Shown here: positions 51,079 through 63,137 of the stretch, in pieces
Position numbering within the stretch: position 1 is the stretch's first letter
Layout: every line of letters starts with the position of its first letter
Source of the DNA: Erpobdella octoculata
Lineage: Eukaryota > Annelida > Clitellata > Hirudinida > Erpobdellidae
DNA: 64,000 bases
Direction of reading: 5' to 3'
Assembly (NCBI GenBank): GCA_963978895.1
Contig: OZ022239.1
Span: 16,880,470-16,944,469 of the forward strand
Made by a program: the position numbers and the translations under genes
The notes under the pieces: model-generated
What the model saw: only the letters and a program-made list of their open reading frames with translations
Databases searched by the model: none
What the model was told of the DNA's origin: nothing

Positions 51079-54000
51079 GTATGGAAGGAAAAATGAATGT
51101 TGTAATATTTTCACGTTCAGCCACTGCCATACTTCATGAAACATACAGAGATACAAATACACGTGATTTTGATGAAATATTGGAATCCATAAACAATATT
51201 GGGAAAACTATCAGACAGGATATTCACACAGAACAAAAGTCGAATGGATCTTATCCGCCACCATGTGATATTAATATAGAGACTCCTGAATCGCAAATAC
51301 CATACTACTTATTAAAATTAATCACATGCATCATTCATGGTCCATCGGAGAAGACTGAAGTTAATGAAGGAAAGCGTTTGGTTATAATCTCAATTTGCCA
51401 TCTTATAATGCAAGCCACTCAAAAACAACCATTCATTTCGCTCTTACTGCTATCTATCGGTCTATTAATTCACCAAAATACACGCTCTCGCTTGCTAATT
51501 GATGTACTGTCACGTCTTGGATTATCCATTTCATATAGTCATGTGCTTGCTTTTGAACGATCAGCAGCTGTCTGTTCATCTCGTGGGTTGCCTCCTGGTC
51601 TAGTTGAAATAAGTGAAGGAGGTGGATTCGTTCAGTGGGTTGCGGACAACTTTGATTACAATGAAGACACCCTCACTGGACATGACACCACACATGTGAT
51701 GGGTATTATTGCTTGTCAAAATGTTCTATCGGAAAAATGTGGTTAGTATGGAAAAATATATAAAAGTTTCTGTTATTCATTTTCATAACTTGTGTTTATA
51801 CAATTTTGATCTTTACATATAGATCTACAGTGCATTTAAAAATGAAAAGACTTAAACATCATTATTTTTTTTACAGATGAATATGTTTCCGTCGAGAAAA
51901 AATCAGTAACGTCATATGATATTCTGAAAGCGGGTAACTTTGGCGATGTTGTAAAACCGTACAAGGCACCGATAAAAGGAAAAGTCTTGGATGTTGTCTT
52001 TGATGACATGATGTCTGTTGATATTGATACACGATGGTTCAAATGTGTAGACAACCTATGGTTAGTGTCATCAAGATTAGTACCCAAGGCACCAAGCTGG
52101 CAAGGTTTTATGTCAAGAACTGCTACTGGACCAATACAATGCTTAACCGTTGTCTACGATCCGATGGTCCCGTTGAACCTTTCGACATGGGAAGCAGTAT
52201 ATTCTTCAATGGTTTTCGTTTTGAAGCAGTCTGAAAAATTAAGCCAACATTGTGCAGTCTTGACCTTTGACCAACCTCTTTACTACAAGGCATACTGTGT
52301 GAAACATGAAAAAATGGATGAGTTTAAAAATATGTTCATTCGTCTCGGTGGCTTCCATCAACTGATGTCGTTCTTGGGGGCAGGTAAGATTCATAAAGAT
52401 TCATTCCACTTATTGTGCTTGTTTAGTGTACCAGACCCACTTTTTTAGTCACCTTTTATATTTATGCAGGGTGCAAATTGATGGAAGACAGTGGGTTGGA
52501 TGATGTGTGGGCAGAAGTGTATGCACGAAATTCCCCGCGGAAGATGATGGAAGGCAAGTCCTATTCAAAAACACTGAGGGCTTGTCTGTTGACCGATGCA
52601 GCATTGCATAACCTTTTGATGTCAACCGACTTTGCAGAAGACTATCAACAACAAGATGTGGATGACATCAGTGATTATATAGACAAATCACATGATATAA
52701 TTGTCGAAGAAGACAGTGACGATGACCCACTTGAGTTTTTTACGATGAAAACATGCCATTTGTGGCTCTCGAAGAAATCATTTCAAATGATGACCATAAT
52801 ATCAAAGAAGCCGAATTTGAATTGGTTCCTGATTATCAGGTACCCTCGTTCGTATCTGAGGAAGTAGTTTGGAATGAAGAAGTCGAAATGGGTAAGTTTA
52901 TTTTTTTAAATATTACTTTGTGAAACATATGGTGACAGAGTTGATTTATTTTTTTTCAATCCACCGATATCTAAGCTGAATGGATAAGTATTCTTTAATA
53001 ATATTAATAATAATAATAACACATTTAATATATTTAATATTAATAAATATTATGCAGATTATTCATCCAATAATCGTGGATGCAGGCTTAATTGCTCATG
53101 GTAAATTTTATTCTCTATAACTTCAATAATGTTGCAAATCAAAATATTGTTAACGACATAGTTACCATGGATATGAATGTATCTATTCAGAAAGATCATA
53201 GAATTTTAAAAATTAAATTGGACTGGTAAGTTGATTCTTGAATTAATTTTAGATTAATGTATGGTTAGCATTTAGGTTAACTTGAGAATTATTTTTAATG
53301 CGAAAATTAACATCATTAAAAAATGTTGCAATCCTTCTTGAGATCTTTCTGAAGAAATTCATTCATATCCTTGTGTAAGTATCCCTCTAATTGTGCTAGA
53401 GAGTTATAATACATATAATTTAAATCAATAATATTTTTTGTTCATTTGTGATAACATTTGTATTTTAATTACAAATGCAGGAGAAGATTTGGAATCAGAT
53501 TTAATGACCCGATTGGAAATTATTTACAACGACTTAATGTCTGGATCCCGGGAACTTGAATCTCTAGTTGATGATGATGACATTCTTATTCTTAAAAAAA
53601 ATTAAATGATTTGAAAGCAGCATGTAGTAAATCTAGAACAGCAAAGTTGTGGCTTCTGTTTATGGATTTTGTTAGCACTTGCAGATTATTCATAACTGCG
53701 GAAAGAACAGGAAATTGGGCTCTCCATTTAAAGTCAACCCAGGACATGTTGGGACTCTTTGCTGCTACTGGACACAACAATTATGCGAAATGTTGTCGTT
53801 TATATTTACAAGATGCCAAGAATTTGTGTGATTGCATGAATGAACAATTTAAGAATGGAATGTTCACAGTTCGACGGAATAAATCTCTATTCTGGAGTGG
53901 GACATGGACCGACATGATCATTGAACAATGTTTGATGCGGTCTGGGAAAACAAAAGGCGGTCTGATTAATCTAACTCACCGTGAAGTTGCTAAAACACTA

Positions 54001-55947
54001 GTGTGGCTACTAGCTGCGCACATTCTAGCACAATATTCCGATGAAATTAGAAATTTAACCGGCCAATATTCCGGAACATGGTCTGCCCAACACAGAGACA
54101 AAGCCGCAGCACGTGTCAAGAACGACGTGACTCGTGTTGAGAAGTTTTTGACTTTTTCAGAAGTCACAATCCATTCGTGACACAAGGAAATGAATGTCTA
54201 GTTAACATTTCCACTGGTTTAATGCAGATGACCGTGTGAATGTTGATCAAGCAGATACAATTGGTAAAAAAATCCAGGAAAAAATTACAGGAAAATCTAT
54301 TGGTCAAGTCCAATTTAAAAAGTCTGATCAAGTGGTAACCTTTTCGGTGATGAAAAAGAGTATAGTATTAGGACAGAATGAAAAAATTCATGTTTCTACT
54401 GCAGAACTCAGTCAAAGATTAATTGCGATCGCGTCTCATTCACAACAGCCTGACCCATCCTTGTACAGACATATGTGTCAAAAATTATCTATGTTCAAGA
54501 ATAAATGTAATTGATGGCTGTGCTGTACTTCAGCAGCTTCCATGGCCTAAACTCGGTAGCATCAAGGATTCTTGTGATCTTTTTGTTAACTACTTTTTTT
54601 CTCATTATAAAAAGTTTCCAGACCAACATCCGCATGTCATTTTTGATAGTTATGACGTTATTACAACAAAAGATCAGGAACAAAAAAGGCGTCGTTTGAA
54701 TGCACCACAATCAGCAGAAGTCATCATCCATGAAAATTTTTCAATTCCTTCAAACAAGTTTGACTTTCTGAGTAATAAAAAAAATAAGCAAAACTACATA
54801 TTGATGCTCGGAAAATGTCTACTTGAGAAAAACATATCTGTTCAACATGCGGGAGAGGAAGGTGATGCCGATGTTGTAATCCTTCGTTTGGCTCTAGAGC
54901 TTGCAAGGCGATCAAAAGAAATTGTTACAGTAATTTCTGAAGACACAGATATTCTGGTTTTATTGATCCATCATGTTTCCGAGGAACATCCTATTTTCAT
55001 ACAAACCAAAACAAACACAATTAATATTGTTGAGGCACAGAAGGTGATAGGAAAGTCAGCGTGTGAACTGTTGCCTTTTGTACATGCAATGTCAGGATGT
55101 GACACGACGTCATCGTTTTTTGGTCAGGGAAAGTTAAAAGCATTCAAATTATTGCAAAAATAATCTGAGGTTAAAAAAGAAAAACTTAGAGCATTTGGAA
55201 ATTCCGAAACCTCAAAAGATGACATCAGATGCATTGGAGAGGAGTTTATGCTGTCTCTGTATGGCTCGAAAGAATCCATTCATACTTTAGATGAGCTGAG
55301 GTAAATAACTTAAATTTTCTCTAAATGCAAAGTATGTTAAACAATGTTATTGTTAAGATGTTTTGCGCAATTGAAAAACACCATGTTATTCCATGTAATT
55401 TTCCATTAACTTCAAGAACATAACTATAAATTGTTCAATGTAAAACATGATTTATTAATAAGACAACAAAATTTTGATACCCAAGTCTTGACGACAAAAA
55501 AATAGTTAATAGTAAATAAAATTACGTGAAAAATAGAAATTAATTTTAATTTTATTCAGGTACATGATTATGATGTCAACGAAGTATGTACCACTGGAAC
55601 GCCTTCCACCGACATCCAGGGCAGCATATTTCCACAGTTTGCGAGTTCATCTTCAGACAAATACATGGAAATCTTTGAGATCAGGTTTGCCAAAGGAAGA
55701 GTATGGCTATACATGTACAAGTGCGGAAATCCATCCAATTATTACAGACATCAATCCGCCACCACCAGAACGTCTCCAGGAGATCAGATGGAGTTGCTCC
55801 AAGGGTGCATTGTTATGTTCCACATCATGCGGATGTTATAAAAAGCGATTGCCTTGCAGTATTCACTGCAAGTGTGGTGGACAGTGTGAAAATGCTCCCA
55901 TTGTAACTCCAGAACAAATTTCAGCAGTTGACGACACAGCTGAGTAA
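51079..55947 (+). pseudogene. Large uncharacterised protein with PIN/FEN1-like region and tesmin-like CXC tail
   Basis: Exons 51079-51741, 51877-52383, 52470-52891, 53481-55300 and 55560-55947, with good splice sites and phases. I recall similar multicopy proteins in cnidarians and other invertebrates but know no assigned function. Landmarks in order: GGGFVQWVADNFDYNEDTLT; KVLDVVFDDMMSVDIDTRW; MEGKSYSKTLRACLL; ITAERTGNWALHLKSTQDML; RRNKSLFWSGTWTDMIIEQC. A nuclease-like part follows (HVIFDSYD, EEGDADVVILRLA, VISEDTDILVLLIHH, HAMSGCDTTSSFFGQGK) whose acidic residues and GCD loop recall FEN1/XPG-type PIN folds. The tail is a cysteine cluster SCSKGALLCSTSCGC..CKCGGQC like a CXC/tesmin motif. The frame is broken near 52736 and 53594 (one base short in T and A runs), about 54165, 54225 and 54505, and by a TAA at 55161. 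The N-terminal exon is missing or decayed. It may be a domesticated or mobile-element gene. Confidence 0.72.
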
Positions 55948-56810
55948 AATCAATAAAATACATTTTTTTAAAACTACTGTGGCCATTATCCTTTGAACAA
56001 ATTGCAAGTTTCTATATCGTCTTGGTTAGACTGTGTTATTTAATGTCGTCTATCCATCCCTGATGTAGAACTTTGCATTTTTTTTCTTCATGGCAATACA
56101 ACACAGAACTATTTTGACGCTGGATTTAATGACTTAAATAAGTCATTTCAGACAATATTGCATGTATATAGTCATTTTTCTTTGCTGTTATGTTAAACTT
56201 AAACATCTGCCATCTTCCAAATAACTTGTATAAGATACTTGATGTTATTGTTAAATAAATCAATGTTGTAATGATGAGAGAATATTTTTCATAATCACAA
56301 GGAAATCACTCATTGCCTGAAATTGTTATAAAAGAATAACTTTTAAAACAAATAAAACCGAAAATGAAAGAGAAAGATATTACTCAGTTAACATACCAGT
56401 GATGCTAATATAATTATGTACAAAGTAGGCCGAAAAAGTAACATGGGCCTAGGCCAGGCCCTAGGGTTATGCTTACATTCGTGGTTATGAACTTGCAGGG
56501 CGTCCCAGACCGAGTTTTTTTGTTTAGACCCAGGCCACTTGCTAGGAATCACGTAAATGTAATTTTATTTACAAATAACCTGATATAATCCACGAATTTT
56601 ACGAATTACCGATGTTGTTTACGTATGGTATATCTATTACCGCCCACGTTAAACTTCGTACAATTTCGATTCAAAATTACTAACTTTCCAAGTATTCCTT
56701 GAATAAATTATTTAGTTTGCCGTAAAGAACAGAGCATTAGCTTCCATTTTATCTAAAAATTTCAAATCATGAATAAATTTAAAGGTATAACATTACATTT
56801 GATCGGACTA
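55948..56810. other. 3' flank of the PIN/CXC gene
   Basis: AATAAA signals at about 55951 and further downstream could terminate the gene. No other gene recognised. Confidence 0.4.
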
Positions 56811-58308
56811 TATGCTATATTTGCGTTGTCTTTGTATTCATTTTGCATTGCCGGTTTTATTGCGTTTGAATTCGATTTCTCTTCAATATCTTAACGTTTT
56901 ATTTAAGCCTTAGATTTTGATTTGACGACTTTGGATTTTTAGCAGCGTTTTTTAAAATTTCCTATTCCTATTCCATTTCCTTACGAAGAAAGATTAAAAC
57001 AATACGGCTTAACAACTCTAGAGAAAAGGAGAAGTAGGGATGACTTGATCGAAGCCTACAAGATAATAACAGGAAAAGAGGATTTAACACCAGCAATGTT
57101 TTTTGAACAACCACCGATTCAAAGCACTAGGGGACATAGATTCAAGCTTTTTAAAAAACAAGAAAAGACTTTAAAAAAGCCTTTTTTTAGTTCTAGAGTG
57201 GTAAATATATGGAATGACTTGGACGATAACACTGTAGCATCTGCTGAGACTACCACATCTTTTAAAGTAGCGCTATCCAGGCATGGATACTGATTTTTTA
57301 TGCAATTATTTATTTTTTATTAGTTTATTTATCTATTATTATCATTTATTTTATTTTATTCTATTTATTATTATTTTTAATTCGAAGTGGTTGTCTATTG
57401 GCGTAAAGTCTTCTAAACCACTATAATAAACGTTATCTTATCTTATCTTATTATTTATATAGTTGTATAATTGTATAGTTTGTATAGCATAGTACATAGT
57501 TTTTTCTTCGGCCAGTCTTGTCTTTTGTCTGTCATTCTGGTATTTTTTTTATTTTCTTTTATTCGTGTTATTACATCTGTTAAGTTTGGTTATGGTAAGT
57601 TTGTATTGTAGCTAGCACATTTTTTAATCTAAATGTAACTAATATCGCAATGTAGTGCGTTGTGTGTAAATCTGCTACTGAAGAAAAACTAATCTAAATA
57701 TTGAAACAAGATGGGAAAACTTCTCTATTGAATTCTGCAACTGTAATTGGAGATACAATTTTAATTGACAGTTTAACTCTATAAATGTGGATGTTTGTAT
57801 ACATAAGTAAATAACAAAGCAAAGAAAAATAATCAGGCCCAGCCTTGTGTTAGTTTTAGTTCTAGCAGCTAGCTGATCTAGCTCCAATAAAAAGAATTTA
57901 AGATCTAAGTTTTCCACACAATAAACAATTATTCCATTCAAATATAAAGTAGTTCAAAAATTATTCCTGGAAAGCTACCTCAACTGAAAATGCATGTTTT
58001 GAGAACTCATTTTCAGGAAATGAAATTGAAGTATTTCTTAGACAATGATAGATGGAGCTGGGGAAAATAGATTTTAAGTTGTTTCTCATTAATACTGATA
58101 TAGAGGCAGCACCTGATAGCCCAGATAGCCTAATTATTGTATAAGTTTTAAATGTGAAATTTTTAAAAAAGCCCATGCTTTTCTAAAAGTTGTTCATGTT
58201 TTAAATATGAGCTACATTGTATCTGCCTGTAAACATTGCTATGGTAAAGTTTGTAATAAATCTCTTCATACTGATAATCTTGAAGTAGATATGTTTAAGG
58301 GCGATATA
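56811..58308 (+). repeat. Right copy of the ~1.0-kb direct repeat, interrupted by a LINE
   Basis: It starts TATGCTATATTTGCGTTGTC and ends GATATGTTTAAGGGCGATAT. Without the LINE insertion it is about 1013 bp, the same length as the left copy. The decayed N-terminal exon recurs with an extra TAG at its second codon. The sequence after the repeat does not continue into a second PIN/CXC gene. Confidence 0.82.
56968..57452 (+). mobile_element. 5'-truncated LINE insertion (ORF2 C-terminus)
   Basis: Coding from about 56973 to 57293 reads PFPYEERLKQYGLTTLEKRR, SRDDLIEAYKIITGKEDL, RGHRFKLFKKQ and FFSSRVVNIWNDLDDNTV, the CR1/RTE-like ORF2 tail, with no internal stop. It is followed by an AT-rich 3' UTR and a TTATC repeat tail. 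The left repeat copy shows the empty site (CCTATTCATTTATATAG), so this insertion is younger than the duplication. Confidence 0.85.
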
Positions 58309-59374
58309 TGTGGAGTCCTGTATAAAAAAACTGTTAAAATCGATGAGATACTATACATTTTTTTACTGTACTTCTTAATTGTATGCTCGAAACACTCTTG
58401 CCTTGAATTTTGTGCCCCCTTGGCTTGTGCCATTGCTGTTTTTTTATGTACAAGGCAAAATCTGAGATTATTTTTAAAATATAGCATTTTAAGTTGAATT
58501 AAAGTTTTGTATATTATTATTGTTTTTGACAAAATAAATTGTCTGTAATGAAACTGAAAAATAAATAAAACAATAACATCTGGAATCTCTGAGCAATTTC
58601 TTTTTTTGTAATCTGCAAGTTGGTACAACAACCCCACAACATCCTCCCAGACCAATTGCACAACAACAGCTTGTCATGTCTATTTCTCCATTTTTAAATT
58701 GAACCTAAACCAACAATAAGTCAACTTAAATTTTAAATGGGATTGAAAAAAAAAAACAAAATTTTAAATGGGATTGAAAAAAAAACAAAATTTTAAATGT
58801 TTCATGAAAAACTATTAAGAATAATTAATTCCATCAACACAATTCTGGCAAAACTACAAAACCAGTGGATACAAATTATAAATAATCTACCTGAATTATG
58901 TGGGCAGTAGCAGTTTTTTTTACTTCGGAAGCATTTACTGCTTACAACTAGCTTCTCACTCAATTCTGAAACTTGGTTTATTAAAAGAATGAGAATATAT
59001 AATGATGAGATATAGGCGTTTTCTTTTCTTTTTTTAGCCCCACTAAATACTAAATGTAAATCAAGATGAAAGTAAAACGATAGATTAGCTTATGCTCAAT
59101 AGTATTATATTTTATTAAAAGTGCAATCACACGTTAATTTTTACAATATTGCTAATCGGCGCCTGTCCTAGTTAGACTATCTTGGTAACCATACTTTTGA
59201 TGTCGTGAATATACTCTTTTTTTCATTTTGAAAAATCTTTCTACGTCTTCAAAAGTAAAATTAGGAACAACCGAAAGGCTCATTTTAATTACAGTTAAAC
59301 GCTCAACAGAAGACCGGAAGTTAAACATCCCCATAGCAAAGAAAGCACAAAGTTAGAGAGAATAGTCAATACGC
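58309..59374. other. AT-rich spacer
   Basis: A duplicated block around AATTTTAAATGGGATTGAAA at 58731-58800; no gene recognised. Confidence 0.4.
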
Positions 59375-59575
59375 ATTTTGTCTCCTTTTACGCGATTATA
59401 TTTACAGACTCTGAAGATGGCGAAAGCCGAAACGGCCCGTAAGTGAAATAAAGAAGGTTTTAAATGTTAATACTTTTCTTAATATGTGTTGCAGTAGACA
59501 AAAAACGTTGTTCCGAAATATTGAGAAAGTATCTATAAAACTCATAGCGGCTAAATGGAGACTCATTTTTAATCG
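59375..59575 (+). ncRNA. Second copy of the hammerhead-like repeat
   Basis: Inverted relative to 26682-26880. Core boxes are the same from 59405 (CAGACT, CTGAAGA, GAAA-capped stem, GAAA, CG/CG stem, TA at 59440-59441), but the distal helix I strand reads AGTGAA instead of AGTCTG, a two-base deletion that weakens the helix. It ends at GGAGACTCATTTTTAAT before (TA)n, like its partner. Confidence 0.45.
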
Positions 59576-59589
59576 AGCTTGTCTAAAAG

Positions 59590-60308
<719 letters not shown>

Positions 60309-60601
60309 ATGGGACAGGCTCTAGGCTATTCCGGAGTGAATTTAAGGAATTACGTCAAAGAGTTAAAGGATGAAGAAAGGGTTAAGAGAATGGAGGAATG
60401 GGAAGAAAAAAAAGGCTCAGCAGGAGCGGGAAGATAAAATAGCGCAACGTGAACGTGAAGATAAAATAGCTCAACGTCAACATGAATTGGAATTGAAGAA
60501 GCTGGAATTGGAAGCCCTAACAAAAAAAGAGCAAAAGCCGACGGTAGAGGTAACAAAGATTCCATATCCAAAGTTCTCCAGTACTATCCGTTTTGGAGGG
60601 T
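60309..60601 (+). pseudogene. Gypsy Gag N-terminus (plus strand)
   Basis: ATG at 60309 gives MGQALGYSGVNLRNYVKELK and EERVKRMEEWEEKK. One A too few in the A run at about 60408 then throws the frame, which continues QQEREDKIAQREREDKIAQ, LELKKLELEALTKKEQK and TKIPYPKF. A charged helix followed by (I/L)PxPKF is how many Ty3/gypsy Gag proteins enter the capsid domain. The frame is cut at about 60601 and resumes at 63138 after an inverted 2.5-kb block. Confidence 0.7.
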
Positions 60602-61916
60602 TGCAATAACGTTTAGGTCTTGCCTCCGGTTCTATTCCTGTTGGAATGTGTGACAATTCCTCCGGATTGGCTTCATTATCTATATGGCTCGGAACATGGT
60701 CTCCTTGTCTATTCTCTCCATCCTCATTCTCCGTAACCCGAGGGGTTGCGTTTATGTCTGGTTCCAACATCTCTTCTTCTTCTGGGAACACAATTCTTAC
60801 CGGGGCTTTCTCTCCATCACTTTTATCTTGAAGGGGCACTGGCATGTCGAATGTCTCAAACATGTCTTTAAGTGCCTAATCTAAATTCCTTGGTCTTAAT
60901 TGATTTGTATGCCTTTTTGTAAGCCTTCTGTCAATCTCGACTTCGTAAACCGTTTTTCCAATTCTTTTTAAAATCTTCCCTGGTATCCATCTGGGATGGT
61001 TTGGATTTTTATAATCTCTAGCGTACACCGCATCTTGTTCTTTAAAAACTCTCGGTCTTGCCCCATTCCTTTCGTCAAACTGTCTCTTCATGCAAGACTT
61101 TTTTTCTGAATGCTTTTTGTCTTTTTTAGTACTTAGTTGTAAGTCTGATAGTGGTGTTATAATTTGTCTCCCCAAAAAATTTTCTGCGGGAGATTTTTGA
61201 TGTGGACTAGATGGGCATGGTGTAGATCTATAACACAACAAAAACTTTTGCACCAATTCCTCGGTAATTCCTTCACCTTTTAGTTTTTGTATGGTTCTTT
61301 TGAAAGTATCAACAAATCTTTCTGCTTGACCATTACTTTGTGGATGAAAAGGAGGTATTCGGATATGACTGATAAATTTTGACTGACAAAATCTTTCAAA
61401 TTCCATAGAAGTAAATTGTGTTCCGTTATCTGATACCAATGTCTTGGGAAATCCATACCGAGCAAACATTCTGTTCAGCTCGCGAATTGTCGTTGTTGAG
61501 GTAGCCGCACTCCTTATTTCTGGCCATTTTGAATATGCGTCCACAACAACCAGAAACATTGAATTCTCCATTGGTCCCGCAAAATCAATGTGAATTTTCT
61601 CCCAGGCCTGTGATGGTTCAGGCCATGGTGACAACGTGTTTTTTATAGGCATTTTAGCTGCTTTTTGACATGCATCACAGGTTTTCACCATACTTTCAAT
61701 ATCTCTATCGATTCTATGCCAATACACCGACTGTCTGGCCAGCATTTCCATTCTCGTAATTCCTGGATGACCCTGATGTAGCATCCTCAATATGCACTGT
61801 TGCAGTTTTTTTGGAATTACTGCTCTTACACCCATAAATAGAATGCCATCATGTAAAGTCAAATCAGTTGCTTTACTTTGGAATGCATTCCAGTTTGATC
61901 CATGTTTAACTTTTGG
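60602..61916 (-). pseudogene. Gypsy Pol integrase (minus strand)
   Basis: A Ty3/gypsy integrase, which would insert element cDNA into host DNA. The zinc-binding HHCC region reads HQGHPGITRMEMLARQSVYW, then CDACQ. The catalytic core shows D (HIDFAGPMENS), D (LVSDNGTQFTSMEFERFC) and E (HPQSNGQAERFVDTF). The C-terminal part is RVFKEQDAVYARDYKNPNHP and VYEVEIDRRLTKRHTNQLRP. A TAG at 60876-60878 interrupts the frame, which goes on to EARPKRYCNPPKR at about 60602, the usual basic end of gypsy Pol. Upstream, WPKVKHGSNWNAFQS belongs to the linker before the integrase. Reverse transcriptase and RNase H are absent. Confidence 0.88.
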
Positions 61917-62439
61917 CCAAAATCCCTTTTTGAATATCTTTCTTACTAACAGGTAATTGTCTCATCGTATCCTCTTGTATCATTGTGAAGTCTTCGTTTA
62001 CACCTGCTATTATCAAATCCTCATTTCCTGTTGTTTCATCCGAGTCAGATTCGTCACTAAAATCTGACCCTGAATATTTGGTGCCGTCGTCTGTTATAGA
62101 GTTGTTATTGCCATTATTATAATCATCATCGTCACTTTCATCCTCATCATTTTGCATTTCGTTTTCGACGTCCAAACCGACTGTATCACTGACACCATCT
62201 TTGCATGGTTCATCTTGAGCATCCTTGCAATGTTCATCTTGAACATCTTTGCAAGTCTCATCTTGCACATCTTTGCAAAGCTCATCTTGCACATCTTTGC
62301 AAGGCTCATCACCATTACCATCCTTGCATGGTTCATCTTGTACATTCTTGCATGGTTCATCTTGTACATTCTTGCATGGTTCATCTTGACCGTCTTTTTT
62401 TGTTTCCGCAATTGTGTGTGTCACCATGGAGGAGTTCAA
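61906..62439 (-). pseudogene. Acidic Cys-repeat segment in the gypsy piece
   Basis: Ten or so tandem copies of a ~8-residue CKDVQDEP motif, then a very acidic stretch (DEDESDDDDYNNGNNNS). It ends MRQLPVSKKDIQKGI, which resembles the gypsy linker before integrase. I do not recognise the repeat as a known domain; it stands where reverse transcriptase/RNase H should be. Confidence 0.5.
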
Positions 62440-62825
62440 GAAAATTCTTCCTTTCTTGCAGTGCTGCTCTGTGTGCTGCTCTGTTTTCCTCCGCCATTTT
62501 ATTCAGAGCATTCAAGTTAACTTTGACGTATTTATTGTCCTGCATCACTGAGATTAACTGAAGAAATCTTTTTTCAGTTCCTTCTCTTTCAATTCTCTTT
62601 TCAATTCTCTTTCGTTCGAGCCTCTTTTCCAAGTTTTTCTTGTTTTTCTCGAGCTTCCCTCTCAAGTTTCTCTTCTTTTTCTCGAGCTTCCCTCTCAAGT
62701 TTCTCTTCTTTTTCTCGAGCTTCCTTCTCAAGTTTCTCTTCTTTTTCTCGAGCTTCTTTATCAATTAGAAACTTATGCAATTGTGCTATGTTTGAATCTT
62801 GGTCCTTTGACATCCTCGTCGCCAA
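62440..62825 (-). pseudogene. Gypsy Gag-like coiled coil (minus strand)
   Basis: From ATG 62825: MATRMSKDQDSNIAQLHKFL, then five tandem copies of EAREKEEKLE (30-bp DNA repeat). A frame change near 62640 (one G too many) leads to VKVNLNALNKMAEENRAAHR. This looks like the head of a Gag-type protein; no capsid or zinc knuckle follows. Confidence 0.5.
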
Positions 62826-62978
62826 TGTTATATCTTTATTATTCTAATTAAATGGTAATAATTATAATCTACCTAAGTGGTTGCTAAACACTTACTAGAT
62901 ATTTTCTGGTTATAATATTCTTAATATAACTTTGTTTGTTCCTGATATGATTAAGAAGGAAATATAATAAAAACTCAT

Positions 62979-63002
62979 ATATATATACATATATATATAT
63001 AC

Positions 63003-63083
<81 letters not shown>

Positions 63084-63134
63084 CGCTTATATATATATAT
63101 TTATACAAAACATATATATATATATATATATATA
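62979..63134. repeat. (TA)n at a gypsy rearrangement junction
   Basis: Mostly perfect TA repeats with a few C and TTATAC interruptions. The right border abuts in-frame Gag at about 63136. Confidence 0.92.
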
Positions 63135-63137
63135 ACA

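Noticed and set aside
58207..58497. Plus-strand frame starting MSYIVSACKHCYGKVC as a zinc-finger gene
   Set aside because: It starts in the direct repeat and continues into unrelated sequence; the same start in the left copy diverges at the repeat border.
62152..62561. Plus-strand His/Leu-rich frames
   Set aside because: Opposite strand of the Cys-acid repeat in the gypsy piece.
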